Below, piece after piece: positions 48,249-60,095 of a stretch of DNA of 64,000 bases. Source of the DNA: Adiantum capillus-veneris (lineage: Eukaryota > Streptophyta > Polypodiopsida > Polypodiales > Pteridaceae); contig CM043953.1 in assembly GCA_014529385.2 (NCBI GenBank), positions 116,093,049-116,157,048 of the forward strand, in the 5' to 3' direction. How positions within the stretch are numbered: the stretch's first letter is position 1; each line of letters starts with the position of its first letter. The position numbers were made by a program, and so were the translations under genes. The notes below the pieces were generated by a model that saw only the letters and a list, made by a program, of their open reading frames with translations, searched no databases and was not told where the DNA came from.

Positions 48249-49193
48249 GTACCACCTACTGCTCTTTATACCGCAATTCAAGAGAAGAAACTTCTTCTCA
48301 AACAAGCCCAACCTCCTAATTTTAAAGGAGAAGGAACTAATGTCGAACGGGATGCTGAGGTATGGTTGGAAGCCATGGACGATTATTTTGAAGCTGTGGG
48401 GACTCATCCGGAGAATCAAACCATGTTAGCTATGTTTAGGCTCACTAGGGACGCGAAGATTTGGTGGAAACAGCATTGTCGGGATTCTGACATTGTTGGG
48501 ACTTCTCAATCATGGGAAGAGATTAAGGATGCTGTGACAGCTCGTTATCTACCACCTGCTCACAGAGCTACAAAGATAAATGAATTCTTCTCTCTTCGAC
48601 AACTGTCTTCTACTCTAGAAGAGTATTATTCCAAGTTAGTTACCTTAAGAAGATACGCACCAAAAATGACCTTAGAGCAGCAAGTGGCAAGGTTCTGCCA
48701 GGGCCTTATTGAACCACTGAACAATAGGCTAGAAGCTCTCAGGCCAACAACATTGCAAGATGCTTTATTAAGAGCTAAACCTTTAGCTAAAGAGATTAAG
48801 GAGACTACCCAAGGCAGACAGGATTATCCATCAAGGAGGGTCAGACCAAACAACTCGGATAACAGACCGGCCAATCAAGCAGATCAAAGTAGACCGGTGG
48901 TAGCCACTATGACAGCTACCGAGTTTCCCAATGTGAGATGCTTTGAGTGTCAACAGTATGGACATTACAGGAACAATTGTCCCCGAACAACCCGTGCTTC
49001 TGGTGCAAACTCAATACCTGTTAATACCAATGAAAGAGGCCAACCAAATGTATGAAGAGGACGTGGAAGAGGAAACATGAATCGAGGACGTGAAGCTTAT
49101 GCTAGAGTTAATGCCGCAATAGGACAGCCAACCTTGGGAGATGAAGCTGATGAAAGAGCAACTTTACATGCCACAAATAATAATTGCCAGTAG
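48249..49193 (+). CDS. gag: Gag body with capsid domain and CCHC zinc knuckle, one internal TGA
   Basis: Begins at GTA after an acceptor-like TATAG and runs in one frame to TAG at 49191. First ~100 residues: PPNFKGEGTNVERDAEVWLEAMDD and RDAKIWWKQH, the usual entry to a plant retrotransposon gag domain; next ARYLPPAHRATKINEFFSL and YYSKLVTLRRYAPKM, the typical gag core; then CFECQQYGHYRNNC, a CX2CX4HX4C knuckle that binds RNA. A TGA at 49053-49055 sits in an RGRGRG tract, where CGA (Arg) would fit. Pol does not follow: after DEADERATLHAT the frame ends. It should package element RNA into particles when complemented. Confidence 0.85.
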
Positions 49194-49360
49194 TGTACAA
49201 TATTCAAGCACAAGGATCTCATCAAGGTTCAACAGAATAATATGCACGAAGCTAAAGACCATTCTCTTTTGAAGGATGTCTTTCAAAGATTATATGTACC
49301 TAAGTAGCTAGCTTACAAAACTACCCAGATGTATTCTTGAGATGCGGACATCTCAATTCT

Positions 49361-49376
49361 TTCAAGTTGGGGAGAA
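49361..49376 (+). promoter_or_regulatory. Polypurine tract region
   Basis: AAGTTGGGGAGAA directly before the TGTAAGG of the 3' LTR, the expected place for plus-strand priming. Confidence 0.75.
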
Positions 49377-52122
49377 TGTAAGGTCCCTACCTTTTTTCCA
49401 GGACCAAACTCTATGTAAAAAAAAACCCAGACTTTTATACAACAAAAAAATGCTATTTTTAGCAGTTTTTAATGATCAAAATGTATTTTTGAGTTGATAT
49501 TCTTAAATAATTCTTAATTCTGATCAAAATTAATTTTTGTAAAACTTTTCCAAATTTAATGCTATTTTTTAGCAATTTTTAATGAGCAGATGACATTTTT
49601 AAATTGATATTTTTGAATAATTCTTAATTTTGGTAAAAATATATTTTTATAAAAAAATTCCAAATTTAATGAAATGTTGGCCGCCCGACCTGTCTAATTT
49701 TGTCCGGCCCACCAAAATGCACTTATTTTAAAAATTTGAAACAATGGAATTTTTCAACCCAAAACTGCTAATTTTAACAGGTAAATCCGAGACGATGGCC
49801 GTGTTTTTATCTTAATTTTACAATTCCGGAAATAAAATTAAGCTAAAATTGATCCATTTAATAAAAAATTAACATTTCCCTAAGGTACAGTTAATCCGGG
49901 CTGTACATGCATAGGCATGCATACATGAGCAAGTGTGCCCGGGCAGGCATGAGCATACACAGGTATGCGGGGAAGTGTATACATGAGCATATGTACATCC
50001 CAAATCTTAATTCATAGGGCTAGACCATTCCTAAAGCACATGGGAACTTGTCCCTAGCCAACCTCAATGAACAGCGGGAGGTTGGCTTGAGCACTTTAGT
50101 GCACAGGGGATGGATGGCAAGGCTAGAGGGAGTTCAACTCCACTCCCCCAAGCCCAAATCGAGCGCCCTCTCCTCCACCACGAGTTGAGAGAGAGAGATA
50201 GAGAGCATGCATGGACTAGAGGTTCAGTGAACTGGCCTCTCACCACACACTGACTAGTCAGGTGGGTAGAGAGCCCAGTTCTCTCCTAGTCCTTCTCATG
50301 CATGGCTTGTGCCATCCTTGGGCCTATAAAAGGAGAGGCAGACCCTCACTAGCTTCAGCCCACGAAAATAACACACACACACACCCAGATTCAGCCCACA
50401 CACATACTTCCTACACACTCTAGCTAGTCGAGGTGCTGTCGAAACGCATAACTTTCAACTAAAGCGACGAAGTGCTGCCAAAATACTACCAAATCAACCT
50501 CTCGGATCAGCAAATCGAGGTTAATTCTCAGCTTTCCGGTAAGCTCTATTTAAATTCTGCTTACGACATATTTTCTCTCTTCTAATTACTCCCCATTATC
50601 TGTCAAAATTAGGCATAAATTGCCAAATTCTACTATCATTTAGACTCTAATTCATTATGTAATTAACCAGATCTCCTTGCTTAATCCCCTCTCTTATTTA
50701 TTCACTAATCCGCTTCTTAAATTCAAGATTAATGAGTTATTAGTAAAAAGATTAATCTGATAGCCAGTTTTGTTGAATGTACACTGGAAATTTACCTCAA
50801 ATCTGATAAAAAGGTAAACTGTTAATCTAAATCCATTATTACACTAGATAATTATTTAATGGGATTAAGTAGGAATTAGAGAAAAAGACTATTTACTCAT
50901 TTTCCTTGTAGTTATTCTCTAAATTCCATCCATTTTATTTAAATTAGGGACCAAATTGGGTCAATCTTATCATTTAATTATGCATGCATCATTAATAAGT
51001 GGAAATCTCATTATACTAAGTGGGAATTACCTTTAGAAGGTTAATTTTCCATTAAAGAATGAAACTCCTTCTGCATTTGCATGTCGTAAATGCATCTTTT
51101 TACACTTTAGTCATCATTCAATCATTCTAATTAATCAAATAATTACAAGAGCTAAATTCTCCCTAATGATCTAATCTAAGAATCTAAAATTAGAGTAGAT
51201 TACCATGAGATTAGGTCAAAATGCTAATCTAAATTAGTATAATTAGAGCTTAGATCATTTTCTCTTAATCTAAACCTCCCAAACTATAAGCTAATGAGTA
51301 ATTTACCATAGCTTGCATTGAATTTACCCTTTAATTTAAGAGTAATTCTCGATAAGGTTAACCATATTGTTCTTAACCGTTGTGGTTTCCATTGTAAATT
51401 GGTATTAGTCCTTATTTTCCGAGTTCATTAACCTTTAAGTAGTGAGTCCAATGGCCCCAAAGAGAACCTGGTTTGGTGGTGCAAACGATCATGAGGGAGG
51501 CACTAGTAATGCTAATAACAAGGGCAAGGCTCCAGTGATAGAGGAAGTACTGGCCGACTCACAAAGCAACTAAGAAGAAACTACTGAGGTAGGTCCAATT
51601 TCAATTTAAGTATAGTTTAATATCATTGCATCCCGATAAGATAAGAAGATTAATCTATCCCGAAAAATGTTGGAATAACCCAACAAAGACCACGACATCC
51701 TTATTGTTGTATTTAAACTCAAGTAGGAAAGAATGCTTTCAAGAATATAGTGTCTGATGTAGGAAGGCCTGTTTGCTAGGGAAAATTAACTCGGCCAGTT
51801 CATTTTTGATTCCAATGTTGATCTAGTCCCGATCCCCCTCTTGATCATAGGGGGCAGCTCGCGAGATTCTCGCAGTAGCTAGTGTGATCTAGCTTAGGGC
51901 TTCTATCCACGACTTGATTTCTATGTGGTGGATACCCCTGACTTGCTTTCTATGCATTGGGATGTTCACGTCTTGCTTTCTATGCGGTGGACGGATCTGG
52001 TTGTATGGGCAAATAGGTGACAATGGGTGGAGTGATTACTCGCTGGGGGATTTTGTGCCTCCAGAACATTGGAATTTTAAATAAAATGCATTATTGAGTA
52101 AATTTTTACTAGAAAGATTGTA

Positions 52123-52125
52123 TTG
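52123..52125. repeat. CACTA target site duplication TTG (left; right copy 60119-60121)
   Basis: The empty site is preserved in the 5' LTR as GTATTGGTGCCGC, which shows TTG was duplicated. Confidence 0.93.
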
Positions 52126-52150
52126 CACTACAAGAGGTTGTGTGCTCTTG

Positions 52151-52342
52151 TGACGCTGTTAGCGACGGAAATACGCTGGGTTTTTATAACCCCCGGCCGT
52201 CGCTACTAGCGTCGTTACCAGAGCGTCGCTATAAGAGTCTCTATATAGCGACGCTCATAGCGACGTTTACACAGAAGTCTATAGCGACCTTCATAGCGAC
52301 GCTGCAGAGCCATAAATAGCGACGATTATAGCGACGCCCGAG
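52151..52342. repeat. CACTA subterminal repeats (left)
   Basis: About nine copies of (A)TAGCGACG(CT) in both orientations, for example CGACGCTCATAGCGACG. Such short motifs bind TnpA-type protein in En/Spm elements. Confidence 0.9.
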
Positions 52343-52691
52343 AGAATTTTTTTTTCGTGACAGGGCATTGAATGCCCTGCCACCCATCAACCATATTGTA
52401 CTTGATTCACTTTTTTAAAAAAGTGCAAGGGTAGATAATAGACCCAAAATAGTCACCCACAAGACACATTGTTTGCAAAATTGACAAGCGTAAAATTGAC
52501 AATTGTACACATCATAGGCAAAATGAATTGATTGGCAAATGTAATAATGACAATTGTACAACATCATAGGCATAAAGAATTGATTGGCAAAATGAACTAC
52601 GGTGACAAACGTAATAATATACATGGTTCAAAAAGACGTATAAAATCCGTCTCATGCTACATAAGCGAAGAGAAACCCTAAACTAATGCTA

Positions 52692-53988
52692 TCTAGCTAC
52701 GGCTAAACTGACGTCGTCTAATCAGACGTCTCATCGCGTCCAAGCGGCGTATCTGTCGGATTTTGCAAAAAAAGACAATAAGACAGCTTTCAGTAAGTAT
52801 AAACATATAACGACATTTATAAAACAATACAAAAAATACAAAAGAGTAAACCCTAATACTAACCATGCCGCCGCGAGAACTGAGAATATCCATCAGGGCG
52901 TTTAAGCCCTTCCTGCCTGCGTACTCGCGCTCGTACGGTGTGGGATCACGTTCTCTCATCGACCACTGTCAAAACATACAAAGAATTCATTATGTTAGAA
53001 TTAAAAAACTCATAAACCCTAAACTATCGAACATAAAGAGCAATGCGAAAACACTTACAAAATCGGCCTCAAATGATGCCCATCCACCGCTCCCCAAGTG
53101 GTGCGAGCTCCCTGCCTCTACTCGCGCTCTGGCTGCATCCTTTTGTTGCTTTCACTTGTCGGGATTCTGGCGTGCTGCTTTCTTCGCATTCTTCCAATCT
53201 TCTTTGGCCAGCCAATCTGGCCTGTTCCACCCATGTTTGATTGCTTTTTGCACTTCGGAACGCTTGTGTTTGCAGTATTCGCGCATTCGAATCTTCATCA
53301 GGTCTTCATTGAAGCGCTGATCCCGTGTTGGAACGGGAAACTCATCATGAAATATGCTGATGACTCTGTTTTTTAAATCACTTGGTACTTCACTCCATTT
53401 GGTTAGAATGTAGTGTCTAAACAGCTGAGAGCAAAGACCACGCATGCGCGAGATCACCTTCTTGCCGTCATCATCCATGATGATGCCACCGTTGAAGTCG
53501 ACGGGTGTCCCGGCAGGGGTCTCTAGCAGCATGTCGATGGGGGTACGGACGTCAGGTGTCTCCACCGGCGTCTAGGCCCCGAAGCGAGGAGTGTCGAGTG
53601 GGGTGGCTCCTGGCGGAGTAGGTAGAGGTGTGTAGCTGCTAGGAATAGTCAGCCGTGCAAAACCTGGCGTAGATGGCGATGCTGTGGCTGGTGTGGGGGC
53701 GGGCAAAGAAGGGGAGGGTAAAGAGCCTCGTCGAACACGAGGCGGTGTGGAGGCATCGGTGGCGGAATCCCCACAACAACCGCCACCGCCACCACTAGAG
53801 CGCCGGTGTCTAGACGAGTGTGAAGCTCATCTCGTCGACGTCGAAGCTTCGGAGCGCGCCGAATGCTCCGAAAGAGAGGGAGATGCGGATGGAGTAGGAA
53901 CGCGTGATGGTGCGCCAGAGTGATGACGCTCCACGTACCATTGTCTCTGCTGCGGTGACAAAGAAGAAAGAAACTCCTCATCATCCAT
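52692..53988 (-). pseudogene. TnpA-like/Transposase_24-type CACTA accessory protein, with in-frame stops
   Basis: ATG at 53988 starts MDDEEFLSSLSPQQRQWY, followed by a Ser/Pro/Thr-rich low-complexity part, then VISRMRGLCSQLFRHYIL and WSEVPSDLKNRVISIFHDEF, RPDWLAKEDWKNAKKAARQN and, near 53,070, HHLGSGGWASFEADF. Further exons follow at about 52,968-52,866 (RERDPTPYEREYAGRKG) and 52,758-52,692. This is the usual layout of the second gene of plant CACTA elements (DNA binding to subterminal repeats). TGA at 53829-53827, TAG at 53574-53572 and TGA at 53154-53152 interrupt the frame, so this copy is probably non-functional unless those segments are spliced out. Confidence 0.75.
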
Positions 53989-54260
53989 ACCTGCATTAAA
54001 CACACGAATATTTAAACTTAATATTGAATGAATAGAGTAGACAATGACTCAAAGACCATTAAATACAATGGCGTAATGACGCATATAAATACAATGACGC
54101 AATGAATTGAGTGATAGAAGAGGCAAGTGGAAAACTCAAAATTTTCAATCAAAAGATGTGAGCGCGAGTAGAAAAGAGTGTTATACACCATGGAAGGTAC
54201 TTAGAGAGCCAGAGCTTTTACAACATGGAGCAAAATTGTTCAAATACAATATTTGTGGCT

Positions 54261-57200
54261 TTAAGAGATCTCTCTCTCATCCTCGCATAACTCAGCATAA
54301 CTTCCTATATCTATATAGAGCTCTCCATTTAAACACATATCCTCTATTTCATTTTGTAGCTCCTCTGCATGCACCCCATATAGAGTAGTAGCATCTTGAT
54401 GCTCGTGTGGCACCACCGTAGCGGCTTCTGATTGAGCATCTTCTCTGATCTCCTCCATTGATGCCGTTGTGATTGGCACATGGTAGCCTTCATACGTCCT
54501 TGCACTACGAGGGGCTACCTCTATGACGTACAACCAGTTTGATGTAAACTTTGTAGGATGAAATATTACCTGCCAGAGCCACATAACTTACATGAGAGCT
54601 TTCAAGCACATAACTTGTAAAAGGGGGATGTTAACTATTTACATACTTACTTGTTCACAATGCTCGGGTAGTACGAAAGTGTCTCTTAGGTCAGTCCATT
54701 TCTTAGTAGAATCCACCTCAAGAAAACCAGACTCTCCTCTACGCACAGTAGCGTTGCGACCCTCCATGATTATCTTGAACCATTGCACGTCGAACAAGTT
54801 GACAAAAAATCCTCTGTAATCGATCCTCAAAATCTCTTGCAGCGTGCCGAAGTAAGTGAGTTCCGCCACCACAGGAACTGCATCAGAGGAACGTCGTCGA
54901 CTAGACTGTTCAACTTTTGCCATGATTCCACAATCTTGAGTAAAACACTTTTTGTCGATTCGTTCCACCCTAAAATGTCGACCTTTACACCATGCTGCTG
55001 TGTATGACTTATACTACAACGAACAAAGATTATTAGTGGCCGTTCAAACGTTTAGAAATAAAGTCACTAGCTAGTCGTACATTGCAAACTTACCTTGGTC
55101 GCGCAACCCCGAGAGTACTCCCACTCTTCCTCAGTCACTTCGTCACCGCATTGTTGTGCGCTTTTCAATTGGTTGTGCAACCATCTTAAGCTCATGAAGG
55201 TTGGTAGGCTCTCCAGAACCGTCGGATAGTGCATCGGTGGTCGTCTTCCCCGTCTCCACTCGATTCCTGCCCTTTGTCGCTCTTGCTTTGCATCCTGATA
55301 TTGTGAAATCCACTTTTGCATCACTGGATTGTGAAGCATGCAAAATCGGTTGATTTTAGCCTCTAGATCTTCCGTCATCTTCTTCTCAACACCGAGATTG
55401 CACATGACAATCCGAGATCTGCGCTCATCATCTATGGTTCGCCATAGCGTGTCCCGGGATTTATCAAATCCGTCTAGCAACTCTCCAATGTACACTAGGG
55501 ACTCTGATACCAACCAACCTTCTGCCATGCTACCCTCCGGACGTGCCTTTTGACGCACATATCCCTTAAGCGTTTTCATGAAACATTCTAAGAAGAACAT
55601 CCATCTGGAATGAACTGTGCTAGCTATTTCCACCTCATCAACTATGTGAACAAGAAGATGCACCTGAATGGTTAGCATGGTAGTAGGAAAATGTTTCTCA
55701 AACATGCACACAAGCTCCGCAGCATTTAGTTTGGCGAATGGTATGGAGTCTACGTTGATCTCCTTTTGTGAGATCCATTGCACCAGCTTTGTAAGTTTGG
55801 AGATTGTGTTACGGATGTCGAGAGACAAACATCCCTCAATGGCAACCGGTAAAATAAACTGTAAAGTATGTGCAGCAATGATATTAAAGTCCACATTTTA
55901 TGCAATGATATTAAAGTCCACTATGAACGTACCTGACACATTTTATGCCAATCGTGTGACTTCAAACCGGTAAGCTTTCCTTCTTTAGTGAAACACGTTC
56001 GGAGCGAGTGCATTACGCCAGTGGGGGTCCGCAAAGATCGAATGGTCTCTTTTACTTTGCGTTCTTGGGCTCCTGTGAAAATCCATGCCGCTTTAGGGAG
56101 TTTTATCGATCCATCAGACGCTGTTTGCGGCCAATATTGCTCCATACGATCCACATTTCTAAGGTCAACTCTGGCTCCCAAAGTATCTTTCTTGCCGGTC
56201 AGATGGTCCCATAGTAGATTACCCACATTCTTGAATATGTGCATTGGATCGAGCAAGTGATTGATCATGAGTCGGGGCCAGTATGGTAACTCGTACCATA
56301 GAGATAGTCTCTTCATCCCTGGAGGCAATCCTTCATCGCACATCTCCTTCTGCTCTAACCATGCTTGTGCAGACATCCTTGGTGGCTCTCTTCCCAAAAA
56401 GCCGTCGCGTAACACATGATTCTCTGGAAGATACGCTTGATGACCTTCGTAGATTTGCTTCTTCAGTGAGGGTGCCATACGTGCATTCAGTCTAGGTCCA
56501 CATGTGACACATGCTCTGTATCTGCTTGTTTGAAGCCCAGCATGTATACACATGATAATAGATCAACTATGGGAAAAAGCAAAATTTACAGTGTCTGAAT
56601 GAGGAGTGTCAATAGATCACCTGAGCATTCTGTTAGCTCGGGATAGTCATGCATGGTCCACATTAGAATGCCTCTGATCAAAGCATTCCGTCGTCCTGTG
56701 TGTCGGCTCATATCCACCACCTCTATGCCAATCCACAATTGTTGTAGCTCTTCCAATAGTGGACGAAGATACACATCCATATTCTCCACTTTATATCGCC
56801 CTGGCACAATCAAGCTTAGCCATAGGTGCCCCTTCTTCGTAGTCAACCACGGGGGAATGTTGTAGTTGACGATGACAACGGGCCATACACTATAAGATGT
56901 TGATCTTTGACCAAATGGATTTACGCCATCCATAGCCAGGACTAAGCGCAAACTTTGAGCTTCCCTGGCAAAATCCGACCATGTTCCATCTATATGTTTC
57001 CAGGCTGCGCAATCTGCAGGAATTCGTAGCACACCATCCGAAGATTTATTCTCCTCATGCCATGATGCTAGGGCGGCCATGGACTTACATTCGAAGAAAT
57101 GCTTGATGCGAGGAAGCAGAGGAAAATGTTGCAAAACCTTTTGTGGAATTTTTGTCCCGTGGAGATCTACTCGATATCTTTCGGAATCACATTTCGGACA

Positions 57201-57989
57201 CTTCTCCATGTCTATGTATTCCCCTCTGAAAAGAATGCAGTCATTAGGACAAGCGTGGATAGATTTGTAATCCATCCCCAAGTTTCGCAAAATCTTTCTT
57301 GCTTCATCTCGGGAATCTGGCATCACATTGTCAGCTGGTAGTATGTGCTCTTTAAGCAATCTACACAACATAAAAATACGATACAGTCGTGTAAAAATCT
57401 ATCAGATCATTATACATTTAGAGTTTTATTAAAGTAAACGAATTGTAATAGATCACCTGAAAAGCGCTGTGACGCTAGTGTCACTCCATCCAAACTTTGC
57501 CTGCATGTTGAGAAGAACCAGGAGTGCTTTCAATCTAGACATACGTCCTCCATTATACAATGGCGTATCGGCTTCACTTTTCATATCATCATAGATAAGC
57601 CTTTCTGAATCCATGATCGTCTCGATCATTTCATCAATCTCGGGCTCAAACATTGCCTCGTTGGGAATGTGCTCTGCATGATCATCCCCCGAGCTGTTAG
57701 AGGCTACATCTTGTGGCCTCACATATGCTGCTTGACCAAAGCGCCTGCGAACACGTCTATTGGGTTGCAAGATTTCTGCTTGTTGGCCAGCGTCAGAGTC
57801 CGACGAGTTATAGTTGGCAACAACTCGATCTATAATAGATGGATCAAACTCGCCAAATTCGCGAACGTGCTGCAAAGAAACACGTCTTGTCCGTCGCACA
57901 GCATGCTTGCATTGATTACAAGGACATAAGACCCTCGTTGAGAGATAGGTGTTTCGGTTGGACGGTCCCACATCCTCGTCGCTACTCAT
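54261..57989 (-). CDS. tnp2: CACTA transposase (tnp2 family), multi-exon
   Basis: Domains in order on minus: transposase-associated Cys-rich domain (57,950-57,860, LCPCNQCKHAVRR) in exon 57989-57459; tnp2 core in exon 57360-~56,590 (HACPNDCILFRGEY, CPKCDSERYR, WSDFAREAQSLRLVLAMDGV) and ~56,553-55,930 (LLDPMHIFKNVGNLLWDHL, LKSHDWHKMCQ); DUF4218 (55,750-55,500: LLVHIVDEVEIASTVHSRWM, GYVRQKARPEGSMAEGW); DUF4216 (54,900-54,540: YFGTLQEILRIDYRG, and FTSNWLYVIEVAPRS). The exon 1/2 intron (57,458-57,361) has GT-AG ends and keeps frame. No stop is visible inside the recognised domains, so this transposase could still be functional. It cuts and joins at the CACTA ends in the nucleus. Later exon borders were not resolved base by base. 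Confidence 0.87.
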
Positions 57990-58051
57990 AATGAGGATAA
58001 AAATCTTATAACCTGGACAACAAATTTAATATTCTATTGGCATTCTTTGTC

Positions 58052-58112
<61 letters not shown>
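58052..58112. repeat. (CT)n microsatellite
   Basis: About 30 units upstream of tnp2, in the element's likely promoter/5' UTR side. Confidence 0.95.
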
Positions 58113-58115
<3 letters not shown>

Positions 58116-58399
58116 ACCTCACATTCTCTAGTCATGTCCAATCCCCGCACACCTCGGTCTAGAGGTGCACGGAGATCAGAACCACCGGGTTATAATCTCG
58201 TCTTTATTGGTCAATACCTATATTTGTGGGTACAAGAAATCTACAGACCCACGTCTACATGATACTGCATGTAGTGGACAAAACCCCTTTGTCTCTTCTC
58301 TAGCTGTAGCACTTCACAGCATCTTAACATCTTTTCACAGTAGATCTTTTCACTGTTCGTCTAACTCTAAACCCTAAACCGTAAGTAATTCTTGCGTGG

Positions 58400-58547
58400 A
58401 CTCGATCTAACGTAAATAAGCGTAAATCTAAATAAACGTAAATCCAACTAAAAATAAACCTAAATCTAATTTAACGTAAGTCTACATCTAACCTAATCTT
58501 TAACGTCTTTTGGGATAGTTTCCTACGACGTTAAAACTCTCTTCTTC

Positions 58548-58583
<36 letters not shown>

Positions 58584-58700
58584 ACCTAAATAAACCTAAG
58601 TCTAATCTAATATAACATAAATCTAAATCTAACGTAAATTATGTTATATTAAAAACAAAGAACTAAACTAACAGGGATTATAAGAACCTTAAAACTGATT
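58400..58700. other. CACTA internal non-coding repeats (CTAAATCTAATCTAA type)
   Basis: A segment with AACCTAAATCTAATCTAA, ACGTAAATCTA and TAGTTTCCTACGACGTTA, ending in (GT)n, occurs at 58,400-58,640 and again at 59,085-59,275. The second copy follows the HIPP fragment, so the fragment is flanked by direct repeats. Confidence 0.75.
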
Positions 58701-58714
58701 TAACACATAATTTT

Positions 58715-59077
58715 TCACATAACTCGGCAAGAGTTGGCATTCTCATCACTAAAGATGTGAGAGTTAACTTCCGGCGGTGACGCTACCTCATCTCCATCCA
58801 CATCTGACGACAGCAATTGGCCCTTTAGACCGTTCTTGCTCTTGTTACTAACTTTGAAGTTGCTGTTGATTGACTAGAGGTTGTCTAGATGGTCATTGTG
58901 TCGGGGATGTAGTGACTCTTGCCGCCCTGAAGATCCACCTTCTTCCCTATCTTCTGAAGACATTTTATCAGTACTTTTGGATCGACGGAGCCCACCATGA
59001 ATGAAGGCAGCAATACCCTATATTCCATTGGGGGCTTTCTTCACCCGCTTCATGCAGGCATCGCAGTCTATGGAGAC
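58715..59077 (-). pseudogene. Captured fragment of a heavy-metal-associated isoprenylated plant protein (HIPP) gene
   Basis: Read on minus, after an acceptor-like TTTAG: SIDCDACMKRVKKAPNGI, with the HMA metal motif CxxC (CDAC); a stop (TAG); then, in a second frame, GSVDPKVLIKCLQKIGKKVD, the standard end of a plant HMA domain; a variable linker; and a C-terminus IFSDENANSCRVM-stop (stop at 58717-58715), which is the FSDxNxNxC..M CaaX end typical of HIPPs. One frameshift (near 58,990) and two stops make it non-functional. It lies inside the CACTA element on the tnp2 strand, upstream of tnp2, so the element has copied a host gene piece. Confidence 0.78.
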
Positions 59078-59454
59078 CTAAATCTAATCTAATATAACGT
59101 AAATCTAAATCTAGCGTAAATAAACCTAAATCTAATCTAATGTAACTTAAATTAACCTAAATCTAATTTAACGTAAGTCTACATCTAACCTAATCTTTAA
59201 CGTCTTTTAGGATAGTTTCCTACGACGTTATAACTCTCTTCTTCTTGTGTGTGTGCGCGTGTGTGGATGTGTGTGACAATAAAAAGAGATAAATGGTATA
59301 ACCTTTCTATGACCCATGCCAAGTATGATAGATTGGTTATGCCATTTCCCTCTTGAATAATAGGTCTTGAGTTCAACTCCTCGTCGGCTAGATCTTTAGG
59401 TCTTTTAATTTTAATTAGTTTCCTACGACGTTAAATTAGTTTCTCGCTCTTTCT

Positions 59455-59645
59455 CTCTCAATGTGTGTGCGTTTTTTTGTTTATGCATGTTTTCTCTCTC
59501 TTTTCCTCTCTCAATGTGTGCGTTTTTTGTTTATGCATGTTCTCTCTCTCTTTTCCTCTCTCAATGTGTGCGTTTTTTGTTTATGCATGCTCTCTCTCTC
59601 TTTTCCTCTCTCAATGTGTGTGTCCATTCTTTGTTTATGTATGTG
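59455..59645 (+). repeat. ~60-bp minisatellite, about 3.5 copies
   Basis: Units of CTCTCTCAATGTGTG, GCGTTTTTTGTTTATGCATG and TCTCTCTCTTTTCCT. Cys/Phe-rich frames in all three plus frames are repeat artefacts. Confidence 0.92.
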
Positions 59646-59667
59646 TGTGTACGTTTTTGTTTATGTT

Positions 59668-59669
<2 letters not shown>

Positions 59670-59702
<33 letters not shown>

Positions 59703-59710
59703 AAACACTA

Positions 59711-59743
<33 letters not shown>

Positions 59744-59844
59744 GAGAGAGAAAGAGGGGAAGGGAACATGAGAGTGAGGAGAGAAAAGGAGCATACCTGG
59801 CTCTCCTTCCTCTCCTCGTGTGTGTGTGTGTGTGTGGAGAAGAA

Positions 59845-59898
<54 letters not shown>
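59670..59898. repeat. Clustered (CT)n, (GT)n and (GA)n microsatellites
   Basis: (CT)n 59,671-59,701, (GT)n ~59,710-59,725, (GA)n ~59,727-59,750, (GT)n ~59,818-59,836, (GA)n ~59,847-59,896. The CT run and later GA runs could pair as a hairpin. Confidence 0.92.
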
Positions 59899-59987
59899 TT
59901 ACCTGCTCCTTGCTTGAGGGTGCCGAAAAACTTAGATCTGAGATCTGAGTTTTTGGGCGCTCTCTGTTATTTTTTTTAGCCCAGCCG

Positions 59988-60095
59988 GCGTCGCTATGAG
60001 TGTCGCTACGAGCGTCGTAAATTTACTTGTAAATTTGCGACGCTCATAGCGACGCTGGATTTTTTTTTTTTGAGCGTCGCTGTGTGAGCGTCGCT
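59988..60095. repeat. CACTA subterminal repeats (right)
   Basis: Copies of GCGTCGCTATGAG/CTCATAGCGACGCT in both orientations, including a short inverted repeat around TAAATTTAC, matching the left-end repeats. Confidence 0.9.

Noticed and set aside
53684-53923. Plus-strand Glu/Gly/Arg-rich frame
   Set aside because: Antisense of the Ser/Pro-rich part of the tnpA-like gene.
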